64,000 nucleotides of DNA, from contig NZ_JAIQDG010000021.1 in NCBI RefSeq assembly GCF_020037125.1, forward strand, positions 124,001 to 188,000, written 5' to 3'. Of the stretch, positions 17,354 through 25,739 are shown in pieces. Both the position numbers and the translations under genes were made by a program. Position 1 is the stretch's first letter, and every line of letters begins with the position of its first letter. The notes beneath the pieces are model-generated. The model worked only from the letters and a program-made list of their open reading frames with translations. It did no database searches and was not told the DNA's origin. Origin of the DNA: Myxococcus sp. RHSTA-1-4. GTDB taxonomy: Bacteria > Myxococcota > Myxococcia > Myxococcales > Myxococcaceae.

Positions 17354-18385
17354 TCAGCGGGCACGGGGGACGTAGATGCGGTCGAAGACGCCCCCTTCAT
17401 CGAAGTGCGCGGCCTGGGCCTTCTTCCAGCCGCCGAAGACGTCGGTGATGGTGAAGAGGCTCACGCTGGGGAAGCGCGAGGCGTGCTTCGCGGCCACGGC
17501 CTGGGAGCGGGGCCGGTAGTGGTGCTTCGCCGCCAGCTCCTGTCCCTCGTCGGAATAGAGGAACTGGAGATAGGCCTCCGCAGCGGCGCGGGTGCCCCGC
17601 TTGTCCACGTTCTTGTCGACGACGGTGACGGGGGGCTCGGCGAGGATGCTCACCGACGGGACGACGATTTCGAACCTGTCCTTGCCCACCTCCTGCGTGA
17701 GCAGGAAGGCCTCGTTCTCCCAGGCGATGAGCACGTCACCGAGGCCGCGCTCGGCGAAGGTGGTGGTGGAGCCGCGCGCGCCGGAGTCCAGCACGGGGAC
17801 GTTGCGGAAGAGCTGCTCCACGAAGGCCTGGGCAGTGGCCTCGCTGCCGCCCGGCTTGCGGAGCGCGTACCCCCATGCGGCCAGGTAGTTCCACCGCGCG
17901 CCGCCGGACGTCTTCGGGTTGGGGGTGATGACGGTGACGCCCTCCTTCACCAGGTCCTCCCAGTCCTTGATGCCCTTGGGGTTGCCCTTGCGCACCACGA
18001 AGACGATGGTGGACGTGTACGGCGCGCTGTTGTCCGGCAGCCGTGTGTGCCAGTCGGCCGGGATGAGCTGGGCCTTGTCGTGGAGCATGTCCACGTCGTA
18101 CGCGAGCGCCAGCGTGACGACGTCCGCATCCAGCCCGTCGATGACGGCCCGCGCCTGCTTGCCGGAGCCGCCGTGCGACTGCTTGATGGTGACCTTCTGG
18201 CCGCGCTTCGCCTCCCAGTGCTTCGAGAAGGCGGCGTTGACGTCCGAGAACAGCTCGCGCGTGGGGTCGTAGGAGACGTTGAGCAGGGTGACGGCGGAGC
18301 TGTTCGCGGACGCGTCGCCACCACCCGGCTTGGAGCAGGCGGCGAGTGACAGCAGGAGCACGGGAACCCAGGAGCGAACTTCCAT
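17354..18385 (-). CDS. sbp: Sulfate-binding lipoprotein of the ABC importer (Sbp/CysP family)
   Basis: A 343-aa solute-binding protein. I chose ATG 18385 because AGG lies seven bases before it, within the sequence ATGAGGTCACGT; the ATG at 18397 has no such site. The signal sequence ends in the lipobox 'LSLAAC', so the protein is likely anchored in a membrane rather than free in the periplasm. The mature part starts 'TLLNVSYDPTRELFSDVNAA', and has 'IKQSHGGSGKQARAVIDG', 'DVVTLALAYDVDML' and 'TSGGARWNYLAAWGYA', all conserved sulfate-contact regions. It delivers sulfate or thiosulfate to CysT/CysW. Which of the two anions it prefers cannot be told from sequence. Confidence 0.93.
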   Translation of the reverse strand: MEVRSWVPVLLLSLAACSKPGGGDASANSSAVTLLNVSYDPTRELFSDVNAAFSKHWEAKRGQKVTIKQSHGGSGKQARAVIDGLDADVVTLALAYDVDMLHDKAQLIPADWHTRLPDNSAPYTSTIVFVVRKGNPKGIKDWEDLVKEGVTVITPNPKTSGGARWNYLAAWGYALRKPGGSEATAQAFVEQLFRNVPVLDSGARGSTTTFAERGLGDVLIAWENEAFLLTQEVGKDRFEIVVPSVSILAEPPVTVVDKNVDKRGTRAAAEAYLQFLYSDEGQELAAKHHYRPRSQAVAAKHASRFPSVSLFTITDVFGGWKKAQAAHFDEGGVFDRIYVPRAR

Positions 18386-18450
18386 ACGTGACCTCATGCG
18401 GTGAAACGGGGGTCGCGATGGGATGGGCCGGGTTCGGGTCCTGAAACTCG

Positions 18451-18485
18451 AAAGCCCACTCCCTCGCGGGCAGTGGGCTTTTTCG
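18451..18485 (+). terminator. Strong hairpin with T-run upstream of sbp
   Basis: AAAGCCCACT (18451-18460) pairs perfectly with AGTGGGCTTT (18472-18481); the loop itself can pair CCC with GGG. On the + strand the stem runs into TTTTTC, a canonical intrinsic terminator, although no + strand gene ends here. On the - strand the same stem would lie in the 5' leader of sbp, about 65 bases before its start, followed only by TTT. It may block read-through or act in the leader of the sulfate operon. Confidence 0.6.
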
Positions 18486-18681
18486 GACCGGCTCGACCAG
18501 GGCTCTCAGGCCACTGGCGGACAGGCGCCCACCGCGGATGCGTCACAGCAGCAACAAGCGGTGGTGGGCGAGACGGTCATGAGTGAAGGCACGATGCCCG
18601 CCACGGGAAGCGTTGTCAACGGAGGCCCCGGGCTGGGCCTGGGAATACGTGCATAATCGGATTTTCACGAAGGGAGCCATT

Positions 18682-21270
18682 GTGACCCGAAGCCTCCGAC
18701 CCCCGCTGTTCCTGCTCGCCGTTCCGCTGCTCGTCCTCGCCCTCCCCTCTCCGGCAGCCGCCGCGGCGGGGCGCCCGTCCCTGGTGAACAGCCGCATCCG
18801 CACGCCCTTCGGAGCGAATGGCCACTCGTCGACGATTGATGGGCGCATCTTCGTGGGCAACATCCGGGAGGACCACGCGACCACGACCACGACGTGGATT
18901 GCGCGCGTCTTCCGGCCCGAGGCGATGACGTATGACGCCCAGGGCCGGCCCGACTTCGCGAATGCCTTCTCGCCCGGGCGCACCGTGGACGTGAGGAACG
19001 GGGAGAATGCGCTGGCCTTCTGCTTCACCAATCCGGCGCAGCCCTACTCGCTCGCCAACGGGCTCGCCATCTACCAGCCGTACCTCTTCGACTCGCGGAT
19101 GTTCAACGGCGACAACGTGTTCCGCCGCCGCCCCGTGGACATCCGCGTGTCGCTGCCCTTCACGGCCCAGGCGGACGTCTCGTCCTTCACCACCGGCAAC
19201 CTGGAGACGCTGACCACCACCAGCGGCGCGGTCATCCGGGGCATCGAGCCGACGATGACCTCCGACGGCCGGCTCCTCATCTTCCAGGGCGGCCCGGCGA
19301 ACAACGGCACCATCGACCACCTGATGTACTCGTACAACCCCACGCCGTGCGCGGCGTCGGGCTGGAGCAACCCTCGGCCCCTGTCGATGATGTCCAACGA
19401 CACGAACGCGGGCGTGAAGCGCTACCCGCTCTCGTGGCAGCCGCTGAAGGCCGCCACGGGTGAGGCCTTCGGCACCACCACCTCGGGCGCGCTCGTGCGT
19501 GGCGCCTATGCCTGGGTGGACCACGAGGGGCGCAACGTCGTCTACACCGCCGTCGTCTTCACCGACGGCGCGCGCCGCGAGGCGGTGAGCCTGATCGGCG
19601 CGGACACGAACTGGACCGCGTACCACATCGACGGGGCCATCAACACGGACCGCAGCGACATCGCGCACCTCTTCTACTCGGGGCCCATGTGGAACCTGGA
19701 GCAGGAGCGCGCGCCCTCGCAGAACTTCCCGCCGGGCTCCAGCAATGAGACGCGCTACCTGCCCGTCACCAAGACGCACGACGTGCTCGCGCTCTTCGGC
19801 AGCAACACGGCGGACTACAGCGAGGTGGACGTCGGGGACCTGATGAATCCCTTTCACCTGCTCTTCCTGCCCATGAACGAAATGGTGACGCGAGCGGGGG
19901 CGTACGACCTGACCCGCACGCCGGACCTGTCCGGCTGCTTCTACACGGGCACGCTCACGGGCACGGCGCAGATCTCCCCGGGCAACGCGGTGACGGTGCC
20001 GGCCTCGGGCTCGGTCTGGGAGCCGCAGGGCAAGGGCAAGGCCCTGCTCGTTCCCGGTGGAGGCGCCGTCACGGTGAACCTCACGGACGCCAACAGCACG
20101 GTGCCCGGCGTCGGGGCCTCTGTGCGCGGCTTCACCGTGCAGCTCGCCATCCGCCCTGACGCGAACATCAACCAGGGCTGCACGGGGAATCCCTACCGGT
20201 ACCTCCTGCAGAAGGTGAACGGCCTGGACCTCATCTACGAGGCGGACAACACGGTGCAGATGTCCTTCCAGCTCAACGGCCAGCGGGTGCGCCTGGGGCG
20301 GAGCCCCGCCCTGCCCGTGGGTCAGTGGAGCCACATCGCCTATACGTGGGACGGCGTCACCGGGCAGTTCAACGAGTACATCAACGGCGTGTCCACGGGG
20401 CGTGCCCTGCCCGTCGTCACCGGCTCCTTCCGGCTGGGCACGGGAACGCTGTCCATCGGCGCGGGCGTGACGATGAACACGCAGACGTGCCCCGCCACGG
20501 GGGAAGGCTCGTTCCGCGGCGCCATCGACGAGGTCCGCCTCTTCTCGCACGCGCGCTCCAATCGCAGCGTGTGCATGTCGACGTACGGCGCGGACTGTAA
20601 GGACGAGGCCATCCAGGTGACTCCGTCGGGTGGCCAGTTCGGGATGAGCCAGCAGCACCCGGGCTGCAATGGCTACGCGGCCCTGGGCACGCAGGCCTGC
20701 GCATCCTCCATGCACCGGGTCTGCGCGCAGCGTGGGGCGCATGACGCGCTGGCCAACAGCACCAACGTGTACGAGACGATTCAGCAGCTCATTGGCAACC
20801 GGCCGCCCATCTCGCTCCTGGGAGTTCCGGCCGCCGCAACGACCACGGACGTGAGCGTGGCGTGCGCGCCCATCCAGCACCAGAGCCTCGCTGTCACCTT
20901 CGAGGAGCTGGCGCGCAAGCACGAAGGGTGCAGGGACGACCGCGTCGCGCAGAGCCTGGACTGCGGCGCGGCCGTGCACCGCTGGTGCAACAGCCTGGGC
21001 TGGACGACGGGCCAGCTCTTCGAGGTGACGACCCGGCCGTGGGTGGGCTGCTTCAACTCGGGGCTCATCCAGGATGTCCCCAAGGACCAGCTCGGGCCCG
21101 CGTCCAACGCGGGGAACTTCACCTCCGCGGACTCCAAGCTGGAGGTGAGCCGGTGGTGCCAGGCCCGTGGCTACGGGGCCGGTGTCATCCAGGAGCTGGC
21201 GTACGGCGTCACCGCGCACATCCACTGCTTCCAGCCGGCGGTGACGGTGCCCTGGAAGTTCACTCCGTGA
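18682..21270 (+). CDS. Secreted protein with LamG-like domain and Cys-rich C-terminal repeats
   Basis: An 862-aa protein starting at GTG 18682, chosen because AGGGAG lies 6 bases before it and the signal peptide 'PLFLLAVPLLVLALPSPAAA' follows at once. Residues about 25-430 show no domain I recognise, but short motifs such as 'EPTMTSDGRLLIFQGG' suggest a propeller-like fold. Residues about 460-635 form a LamG/concanavalin-like domain ('TVQLAIRPDANINQ', 'GQWSHIAYTWDGVTGQFNEY', 'GAIDEVRLFSHARSN'). Residues 655-862 hold Cys-rich units with C-x-x-x-(M/V)-H-R-x-C-x-x-x-G. The whole looks like a secreted sugar-binding or surface protein. It is a single gene between a terminator and a hairpin. Confidence 0.75.
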   Translation: MTRSLRPPLFLLAVPLLVLALPSPAAAAAGRPSLVNSRIRTPFGANGHSSTIDGRIFVGNIREDHATTTTTWIARVFRPEAMTYDAQGRPDFANAFSPGRTVDVRNGENALAFCFTNPAQPYSLANGLAIYQPYLFDSRMFNGDNVFRRRPVDIRVSLPFTAQADVSSFTTGNLETLTTTSGAVIRGIEPTMTSDGRLLIFQGGPANNGTIDHLMYSYNPTPCAASGWSNPRPLSMMSNDTNAGVKRYPLSWQPLKAATGEAFGTTTSGALVRGAYAWVDHEGRNVVYTAVVFTDGARREAVSLIGADTNWTAYHIDGAINTDRSDIAHLFYSGPMWNLEQERAPSQNFPPGSSNETRYLPVTKTHDVLALFGSNTADYSEVDVGDLMNPFHLLFLPMNEMVTRAGAYDLTRTPDLSGCFYTGTLTGTAQISPGNAVTVPASGSVWEPQGKGKALLVPGGGAVTVNLTDANSTVPGVGASVRGFTVQLAIRPDANINQGCTGNPYRYLLQKVNGLDLIYEADNTVQMSFQLNGQRVRLGRSPALPVGQWSHIAYTWDGVTGQFNEYINGVSTGRALPVVTGSFRLGTGTLSIGAGVTMNTQTCPATGEGSFRGAIDEVRLFSHARSNRSVCMSTYGADCKDEAIQVTPSGGQFGMSQQHPGCNGYAALGTQACASSMHRVCAQRGAHDALANSTNVYETIQQLIGNRPPISLLGVPAAATTTDVSVACAPIQHQSLAVTFEELARKHEGCRDDRVAQSLDCGAAVHRWCNSLGWTTGQLFEVTTRPWVGCFNSGLIQDVPKDQLGPASNAGNFTSADSKLEVSRWCQARGYGAGVIQELAYGVTAHIHCFQPAVTVPWKFTP

Positions 21271-21278
21271 GGGGCGCG

Positions 21279-21309
21279 GGCGGCGGAGGTGACAGCACCT
21301 CCAGCCGCC
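21279..21309 (+). terminator. Hairpin after the LamG protein gene
   Basis: GGCGGCGGAGGTG (21279-21291) pairs with CACCTCC (21296-21302) and, after a bulged A, GCCGCC (21304-21309), with an ACAG loop. It begins 8 bases after the stop. No T-run follows. It separates the convergent genes that end at 21270 and 21396. Confidence 0.6.
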
Positions 21310-21395
21310 TGCGGCACTCCTCCGCCGGGGCTTCGGGCTCGAACGTGGTGCGAGAGGTAGTAGTCCCTCTCGAGTCGCATTCGATTGTTGCGGCG

Positions 21396-22121
21396 CTATG
21401 CCAGCACGACGTTCTGAAGCGCGAAGGTGAACGGACGCGCCGACGGACCCGCCCCACCCCCTGACATGACGATGTCCGCGCTCTGGATGCCCAGGAGCGA
21501 GATCTCCGTGTTGACGTCGGTCATGATGGCCGAGTCGACGACCTGTCCCGCCTCGACCTGGGAGACCACGCCGATGAAGATGGAGGGCCGGAAGCTGAAG
21601 ACCGCCTTCTGACCCGGGGCGATGTCCGTCTTGCGAGCCGCGGGAAGCCCATCCCGCAGGACCGTGACATGGATGGCCCCCTGCTGCAGGTAGTTGCCGA
21701 TCTGGATCTCCTCCGTGTTGGCGGCGGACCGGGAGGACAGCCGAAGCTCCGTGCCGCACGAACCCATGACCACCTCCGCCATCTGCCCATTCGCGAGGTC
21801 GAGCGGCTGACTCGTGTTGCCCCAGGAGTCCGTCACCTGGACCTGGACCTGGGACGAGTAGGTGAAGGAGTTCGACCAGCCGGGTGACAGGTTCTGGATG
21901 ACGCGCCAGGCGACGGCCAGCTCATCGAAGCCCGTCGCGACGTTCTTCTGGAAGAGGACGATCTGCTGATTCCCTCCGTTGGACTCGTTCACCAGCCTGA
22001 GGTGGATGGCCTTCGCGGTGCTCTCAGCCGTGGTGGTGTCAGCGGTGGGCTTCGGGGACGTATCCGCCTCGGCACTCAGCTCGGAAGCCGGGTTCTCGAC
22101 CTTCAGCGCGGTGACTTCCAT
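21396..22121 (-). CDS. Unknown 241-aa protein
   Basis: A protein with an excellent ribosome binding site (GGAGGA, six bases before ATG 22121), so it is very likely expressed. There is no signal peptide or membrane segment. The first 40 residues are rich in Thr, Ala and Glu and probably disordered. The rest is predicted by eye to be mostly beta-strand: 'IHLRLVNESNGGNQQIVLFQ', 'AVAWRVIQNLSPGWSNSFTY', 'VQVQVTDSWGN', 'PSIFIGVVSQVEAGQVVD'. The pattern suggests a beta-sandwich. I do not recognise a family. It is divergent from the AAA+ triplet with a 209-bp shared upstream region, so co-regulation is possible but not shown. Confidence 0.7.
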   Translation of the reverse strand: MEVTALKVENPASELSAEADTSPKPTADTTTAESTAKAIHLRLVNESNGGNQQIVLFQKNVATGFDELAVAWRVIQNLSPGWSNSFTYSSQVQVQVTDSWGNTSQPLDLANGQMAEVVMGSCGTELRLSSRSAANTEEIQIGNYLQQGAIHVTVLRDGLPAARKTDIAPGQKAVFSFRPSIFIGVVSQVEAGQVVDSAIMTDVNTEISLLGIQSADIVMSGGGAGPSARPFTFALQNVVLA

Positions 22122-22330
22122 GGGGATTCCTCCGGAAAAATCCGGGCCCTCCCCTTGCAGTCACCGGGCCAGGGGAGGCCCACCGGTCCGCACGGAGGAA
22201 GGACCCACGCGAAGGACGCATGAACGCGTCCCACGGAAACGCGAGTGCTTCTCGCGAGGACGCGCCCCTCGTCAGCTCCCGTGCCCCCGCCGCGTCACTG
22301 CGCGGCACCGTGCTAGCGTGAGCCCTCTCC

Positions 22331-25300
22331 ATGAACTTCCGTTTCCAATGCTGGGTGCAGCGACATGCCAGCGGCCGGGTGACGCTCACGCCCCTGGCCC
22401 TGCCCCGCCTCGCGGTTCACGCGGACACCCTGGAGAAGGCCACCGAGGAGCTGACGCTCGCGCTGGATGACCAGCTCAACCGCGTCCATCCCCGCCGCGT
22501 GCCCGAGTTCATCGCCGCCCAGGGCGGCACACTCCAACCGGTGGAAGTCCCCGGCATTCCCGTCTGGGGCGCGGAGGAGAACACCGTCTCAGCGCTGCAC
22601 CTCACCACCGTCGTCGCCCCCACGCACCAGTCCTTCATCGGGCTCCACGCGCCGCGGCTCGGCACGCACCTGTGGTTCCAGGGCAAGTCACTTCCCGAGA
22701 ACGCATCGGAGCGTCTCAGCGAGCAACTGGAAGACCTCTCCGACGCGCGAAGGCTCGCGCTGCGCCCCGACGGCCCCGAGTCGCTGCTGGAGCTGGAAGT
22801 CCAGGTCACGCCCCCGCCCCTCTCGGCCCTGACGCCGCGGCAGATCCGCCTGGACATCCGCCCGCCCCCGCGGCCACCGGATGCGCCCGCGGAGAAGGGC
22901 GACGCCGGCCCGGACGACGATGACGAGGACGCGCTGGACCTGGACTCGTGGGAGCCGCGCCGCCGCCGCTCCCGCCGCGACGCCAGCGCGAAGCCCGAGA
23001 AGCCGCCACCCACGCCCACGCTGGACCGCATCGCGGTGCCCTGGCACAAGCTCGCGCAGGAAGAGCAGCTCGACCCCGCCTACGAGCAGGACGCACTGGT
23101 GACGCTGCTGCGCGCCCGCCTGGCCGCGAAGGACGCGGAGGCCGTGGTGCTGGTGGGCCCATCCGGCGTGGGCAAGACGGCGGTGCTCCACGCGCTCGCC
23201 CAGGCCCTGCGCTCCAAGGGCGCCGCCGCGTCCGAGCGCGCCCGCCCCTTCTTCTTCCTGGATGGCAGCCGCCTCATCGCGGGCGAGGGCGGCTGGGGCG
23301 ACTGGCAGCAGCAGGTGCTACGCTGCTTCCGTGAGGCCGCCGAGTCCCAGGCCCTCCTCTCGCTGGGCCATGCGCTGGAATTGCTGGACGCGGGCAAGAG
23401 CGCCCACAGCGACCAGAACGTGGCGCAGCTCCTGCTCCCGCTGCTCGCCACCCGCGAGGTGTCCGTGGTGGCCGAGGCCACGCCCGAGGACTGGGCCGTG
23501 GTGGAGCGCCGCAACGCCAGCTTCGCCCGCCTCTTCTCCGTGGTGCGCGTGGAGGAGCCCACGCAGGATGCGCTCGCCCGAATCCTCGCGCGAGTGGCCT
23601 CCGACGACGCGGGGCCCCGGCCCATGGAGGTCCTCCCGGAAGCACTCGAGGAGGTGCGCTTCCTCTGCCGGCGCTTCCTGCCCTACGGCGCGCAGGTGGG
23701 CAACGCGGTGACCTTCCTCCGCCGCCTGCTGGCCGCGTGCACGCATGCCGCGCAGCCACGCGTGGCCCGCCTGGACGCCATCCGCCAGTTCGCGTCCGAG
23801 TCCGGCATCCCCGAGTCGCTCCTGCGCGACGACGTCCCGATGGAAGTGGGCCAGGTGCGCACCTTCCTCTCCGCGCGGGTGCTGGGACAGGAAGCGGCGG
23901 TGGAGCGCGCCGCCGCAGTGGTGTCCGTGCTCAAGGCGGGACTGGCCGACACGCGCCGCCCGCTGGGCGTCCTCCTCTTCGTGGGCCCCACCGGCGTGGG
24001 CAAGACGGAGCTGTCCAAGGCCCTGGCGGAGCTGCTCTTCGGCGCGAAGGAGCGCATGGTGCGCCTGGACATGGGCGAGTACGCCGGCCCGGACGCGCTG
24101 CTGCGCCTCATCGGCGACGGCGAGACACCCGGGCACCTCTCCGCGGCGGTGCGCCGCCAGCCCTTCTGCGTGGTGCTGCTGGACGAGGTGGAGAAGGCCC
24201 ACCCCGCCGTGCACGACGCACTGCTGGGCGTGCTGGGCGAGGGACGCCTCACCGACGCGGCCGGCCGCTTCACCGACTTCCGCAACGCCGTCCTCGTCCT
24301 CACCAGCAACCTGGGCGCGGACACCTGGCGCGCCCGCGTGGGCTTCGACTCGTCCGGGGGCATACCGGACGCCGCCGTGCTGCGCGCCCACTACCTCACC
24401 GAGGTGCAGCGCTTCTTCCGCCCGGAGATGTTCAACCGGCTGGATGACGTCGTCGTCTTCTCCCCGCTCTCCGCGGACCTGCTGCGCCGACTCGTGGTGC
24501 GCGAGGTGGAGGCCGTGTGCCGCCGTCCCGGCCTGTCGCTCCACGATGCCCGGCTGGAGGTCTCCCCGGCCGCGCTGGACTGGCTCGCGGCCCGCGGCTT
24601 CGACCCGCGGTATGGCGCCCGCCCCCTCAAGCGAACGCTGGAGCGGGAGCTGGTGGTGCCGGTGGCGGCATGGCTCGCCGCGCACCCGCAGGGCGGGCCG
24701 GTACACCTGCACGTGGACGCTGGCGGCGAGGGACTCTCGCTGCGCGCGGAGGCGGTGGGCGGCGCCGCCGAGGGCGTGGGGCGTCAGGCCATCGAGAAGG
24801 TGCTGGAGGACGCGGCCAGCCTGCGCGCCGAGGTGCAGCGCTGGAGCCGCGCCAACCCCATGGTGGAGCTGCGGCGCGAGCTGGCCGTCTTCGACAAGGC
24901 CTCCCGGCAGCCTGCGTACTGGGAGGAACGGGCGCTGGCCGAGGAGTCCTCGCGCAAGTCGTCCGAGGCGCGCGAGCTGGAGAAGGCGTTCCGCGACGTC
25001 GCCCAGCAGGCGGAGGCCATCGAGGACCTCCTCTTCGAGGCGCACCTGTCCCGCTCGGTGGGCCAGGCCGAGTCGCTGGCCCGTGAGGTGTCCGGGCTGC
25101 GGCGGACCTTCCTCCCCCTGCGCGAGCGGCTCTACGCCAGCCTCTTCCCCACCTCCCGTGGCGCCACCCTCATCCTCGTCCCCGGGCGCGGCGCGTGGCC
25201 GCACCTGTGCACCCTGGCGAAGGCCTATGAGTCCTGGGCCGAGGCGAACTCGCTGGCCTTCCAGCGTGCACTGTTGAGGCCCGAGGAACCCAAGCAGGGC

Positions 25301-25735
25301 GAGAAGCCCAGGCCGCAGCGCAAGGACACGCCGCTCTTCTGGGCCTGGGAGAAGAAGACGCCCCTGGACGAGGTGCGCTCCGCGCCCGCCGGGTACGCCC
25401 TGCAGCTCACCGGAGCCACCCTCCCCCTGCTGCTGGCGGGCGAGCACGGCGTGCACCGCTTCGTCGAGGGCAGCCAGGCCGCGCTGGTGCGCGCCCGCTT
25501 CGAGCCGTCCCCCCATCCCCTGCACTCGCTGCCGCCAATGGCCGACCTGGAGAGGACGCTGCCGAAGAACGAGGTGCGCCGCATCCGCCCCGTCGCGAAC
25601 GGCACGGGGGGCGGGTCGCTGGAAGACCTGCGCACCGGCGCGAAGCAGCGCTACGGACCGGAGGGCCCGCACCTCGAATCGCTGCTGGAGGCCTGGGTGC
25701 AGTGGCGCGTCTTCGGCTCGCGGGAGGAGGACTGA
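22331..25735 (+). CDS. Double-AAA+ ClpA/B-like ATPase with C-terminal release-factor-2-like domain
   Basis: A 1134-aa protein, first of three coupled paralogues. Residues 1-170 form an N-terminal domain shared with the next two genes and unlike Clp_N; 180-230 is a charged linker with 'DDDDED'. Domain 1 has Walker A GPSGVGKT (276-283), but where Walker B is expected the sequence is 'ALLSLGHALELL', with no acidic pair. Domain 2 is intact: GPTGVGKT (552-559), 'VVLLDEVEKAH' (614-624), 'LTSNLGAD', 'FRPEMFNRLD' and sensor-2 'YGARPLKR'. Residues about 840-1134 look like RF2 without its GGQ part: 'RQPAYWEE', a coiled coil, 'KAYESWAE', 'GEHGVHRFV' and 'LEDLRTGAKQR'. Likely a cytoplasmic unfoldase or remodeller; the client is unknown. 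Confidence 0.85.
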   Translation: MNFRFQCWVQRHASGRVTLTPLALPRLAVHADTLEKATEELTLALDDQLNRVHPRRVPEFIAAQGGTLQPVEVPGIPVWGAEENTVSALHLTTVVAPTHQSFIGLHAPRLGTHLWFQGKSLPENASERLSEQLEDLSDARRLALRPDGPESLLELEVQVTPPPLSALTPRQIRLDIRPPPRPPDAPAEKGDAGPDDDDEDALDLDSWEPRRRRSRRDASAKPEKPPPTPTLDRIAVPWHKLAQEEQLDPAYEQDALVTLLRARLAAKDAEAVVLVGPSGVGKTAVLHALAQALRSKGAAASERARPFFFLDGSRLIAGEGGWGDWQQQVLRCFREAAESQALLSLGHALELLDAGKSAHSDQNVAQLLLPLLATREVSVVAEATPEDWAVVERRNASFARLFSVVRVEEPTQDALARILARVASDDAGPRPMEVLPEALEEVRFLCRRFLPYGAQVGNAVTFLRRLLAACTHAAQPRVARLDAIRQFASESGIPESLLRDDVPMEVGQVRTFLSARVLGQEAAVERAAAVVSVLKAGLADTRRPLGVLLFVGPTGVGKTELSKALAELLFGAKERMVRLDMGEYAGPDALLRLIGDGETPGHLSAAVRRQPFCVVLLDEVEKAHPAVHDALLGVLGEGRLTDAAGRFTDFRNAVLVLTSNLGADTWRARVGFDSSGGIPDAAVLRAHYLTEVQRFFRPEMFNRLDDVVVFSPLSADLLRRLVVREVEAVCRRPGLSLHDARLEVSPAALDWLAARGFDPRYGARPLKRTLERELVVPVAAWLAAHPQGGPVHLHVDAGGEGLSLRAEAVGGAAEGVGRQAIEKVLEDAASLRAEVQRWSRANPMVELRRELAVFDKASRQPAYWEERALAEESSRKSSEARELEKAFRDVAQQAEAIEDLLFEAHLSRSVGQAESLAREVSGLRRTFLPLRERLYASLFPTSRGATLILVPGRGAWPHLCTLAKAYESWAEANSLAFQRALLRPEEPKQGEKPRPQRKDTPLFWAWEKKTPLDEVRSAPAGYALQLTGATLPLLLAGEHGVHRFVEGSQAALVRARFEPSPHPLHSLPPMADLERTLPKNEVRRIRPVANGTGGGSLEDLRTGAKQRYGPEGPHLESLLEAWVQWRVFGSREED

Positions 25736-25739
25736 CGCC

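Noticed and set aside
15770..18349. Long open frame of 859 codons on the + strand opposite the sulfate transporter genes
   Set aside because: It is antisense to four well-supported genes and shows low-complexity Arg/Gln/His sequence, as expected of shadow frames in very GC-rich DNA.
18616..21759. Open frame of 1047 codons on the - strand
   Set aside because: Antisense to the secreted LamG protein, with no domain and a His/Arg/Gly-rich composition.
24848..25732. Release-factor-like region as an assembly error or frameshifted neighbour
   Set aside because: The reading frame is continuous from the AAA+ domains, the linker is plausible, and the stop is followed by a coupled gene; a collapsed true prfB would contain the GGQ segment.
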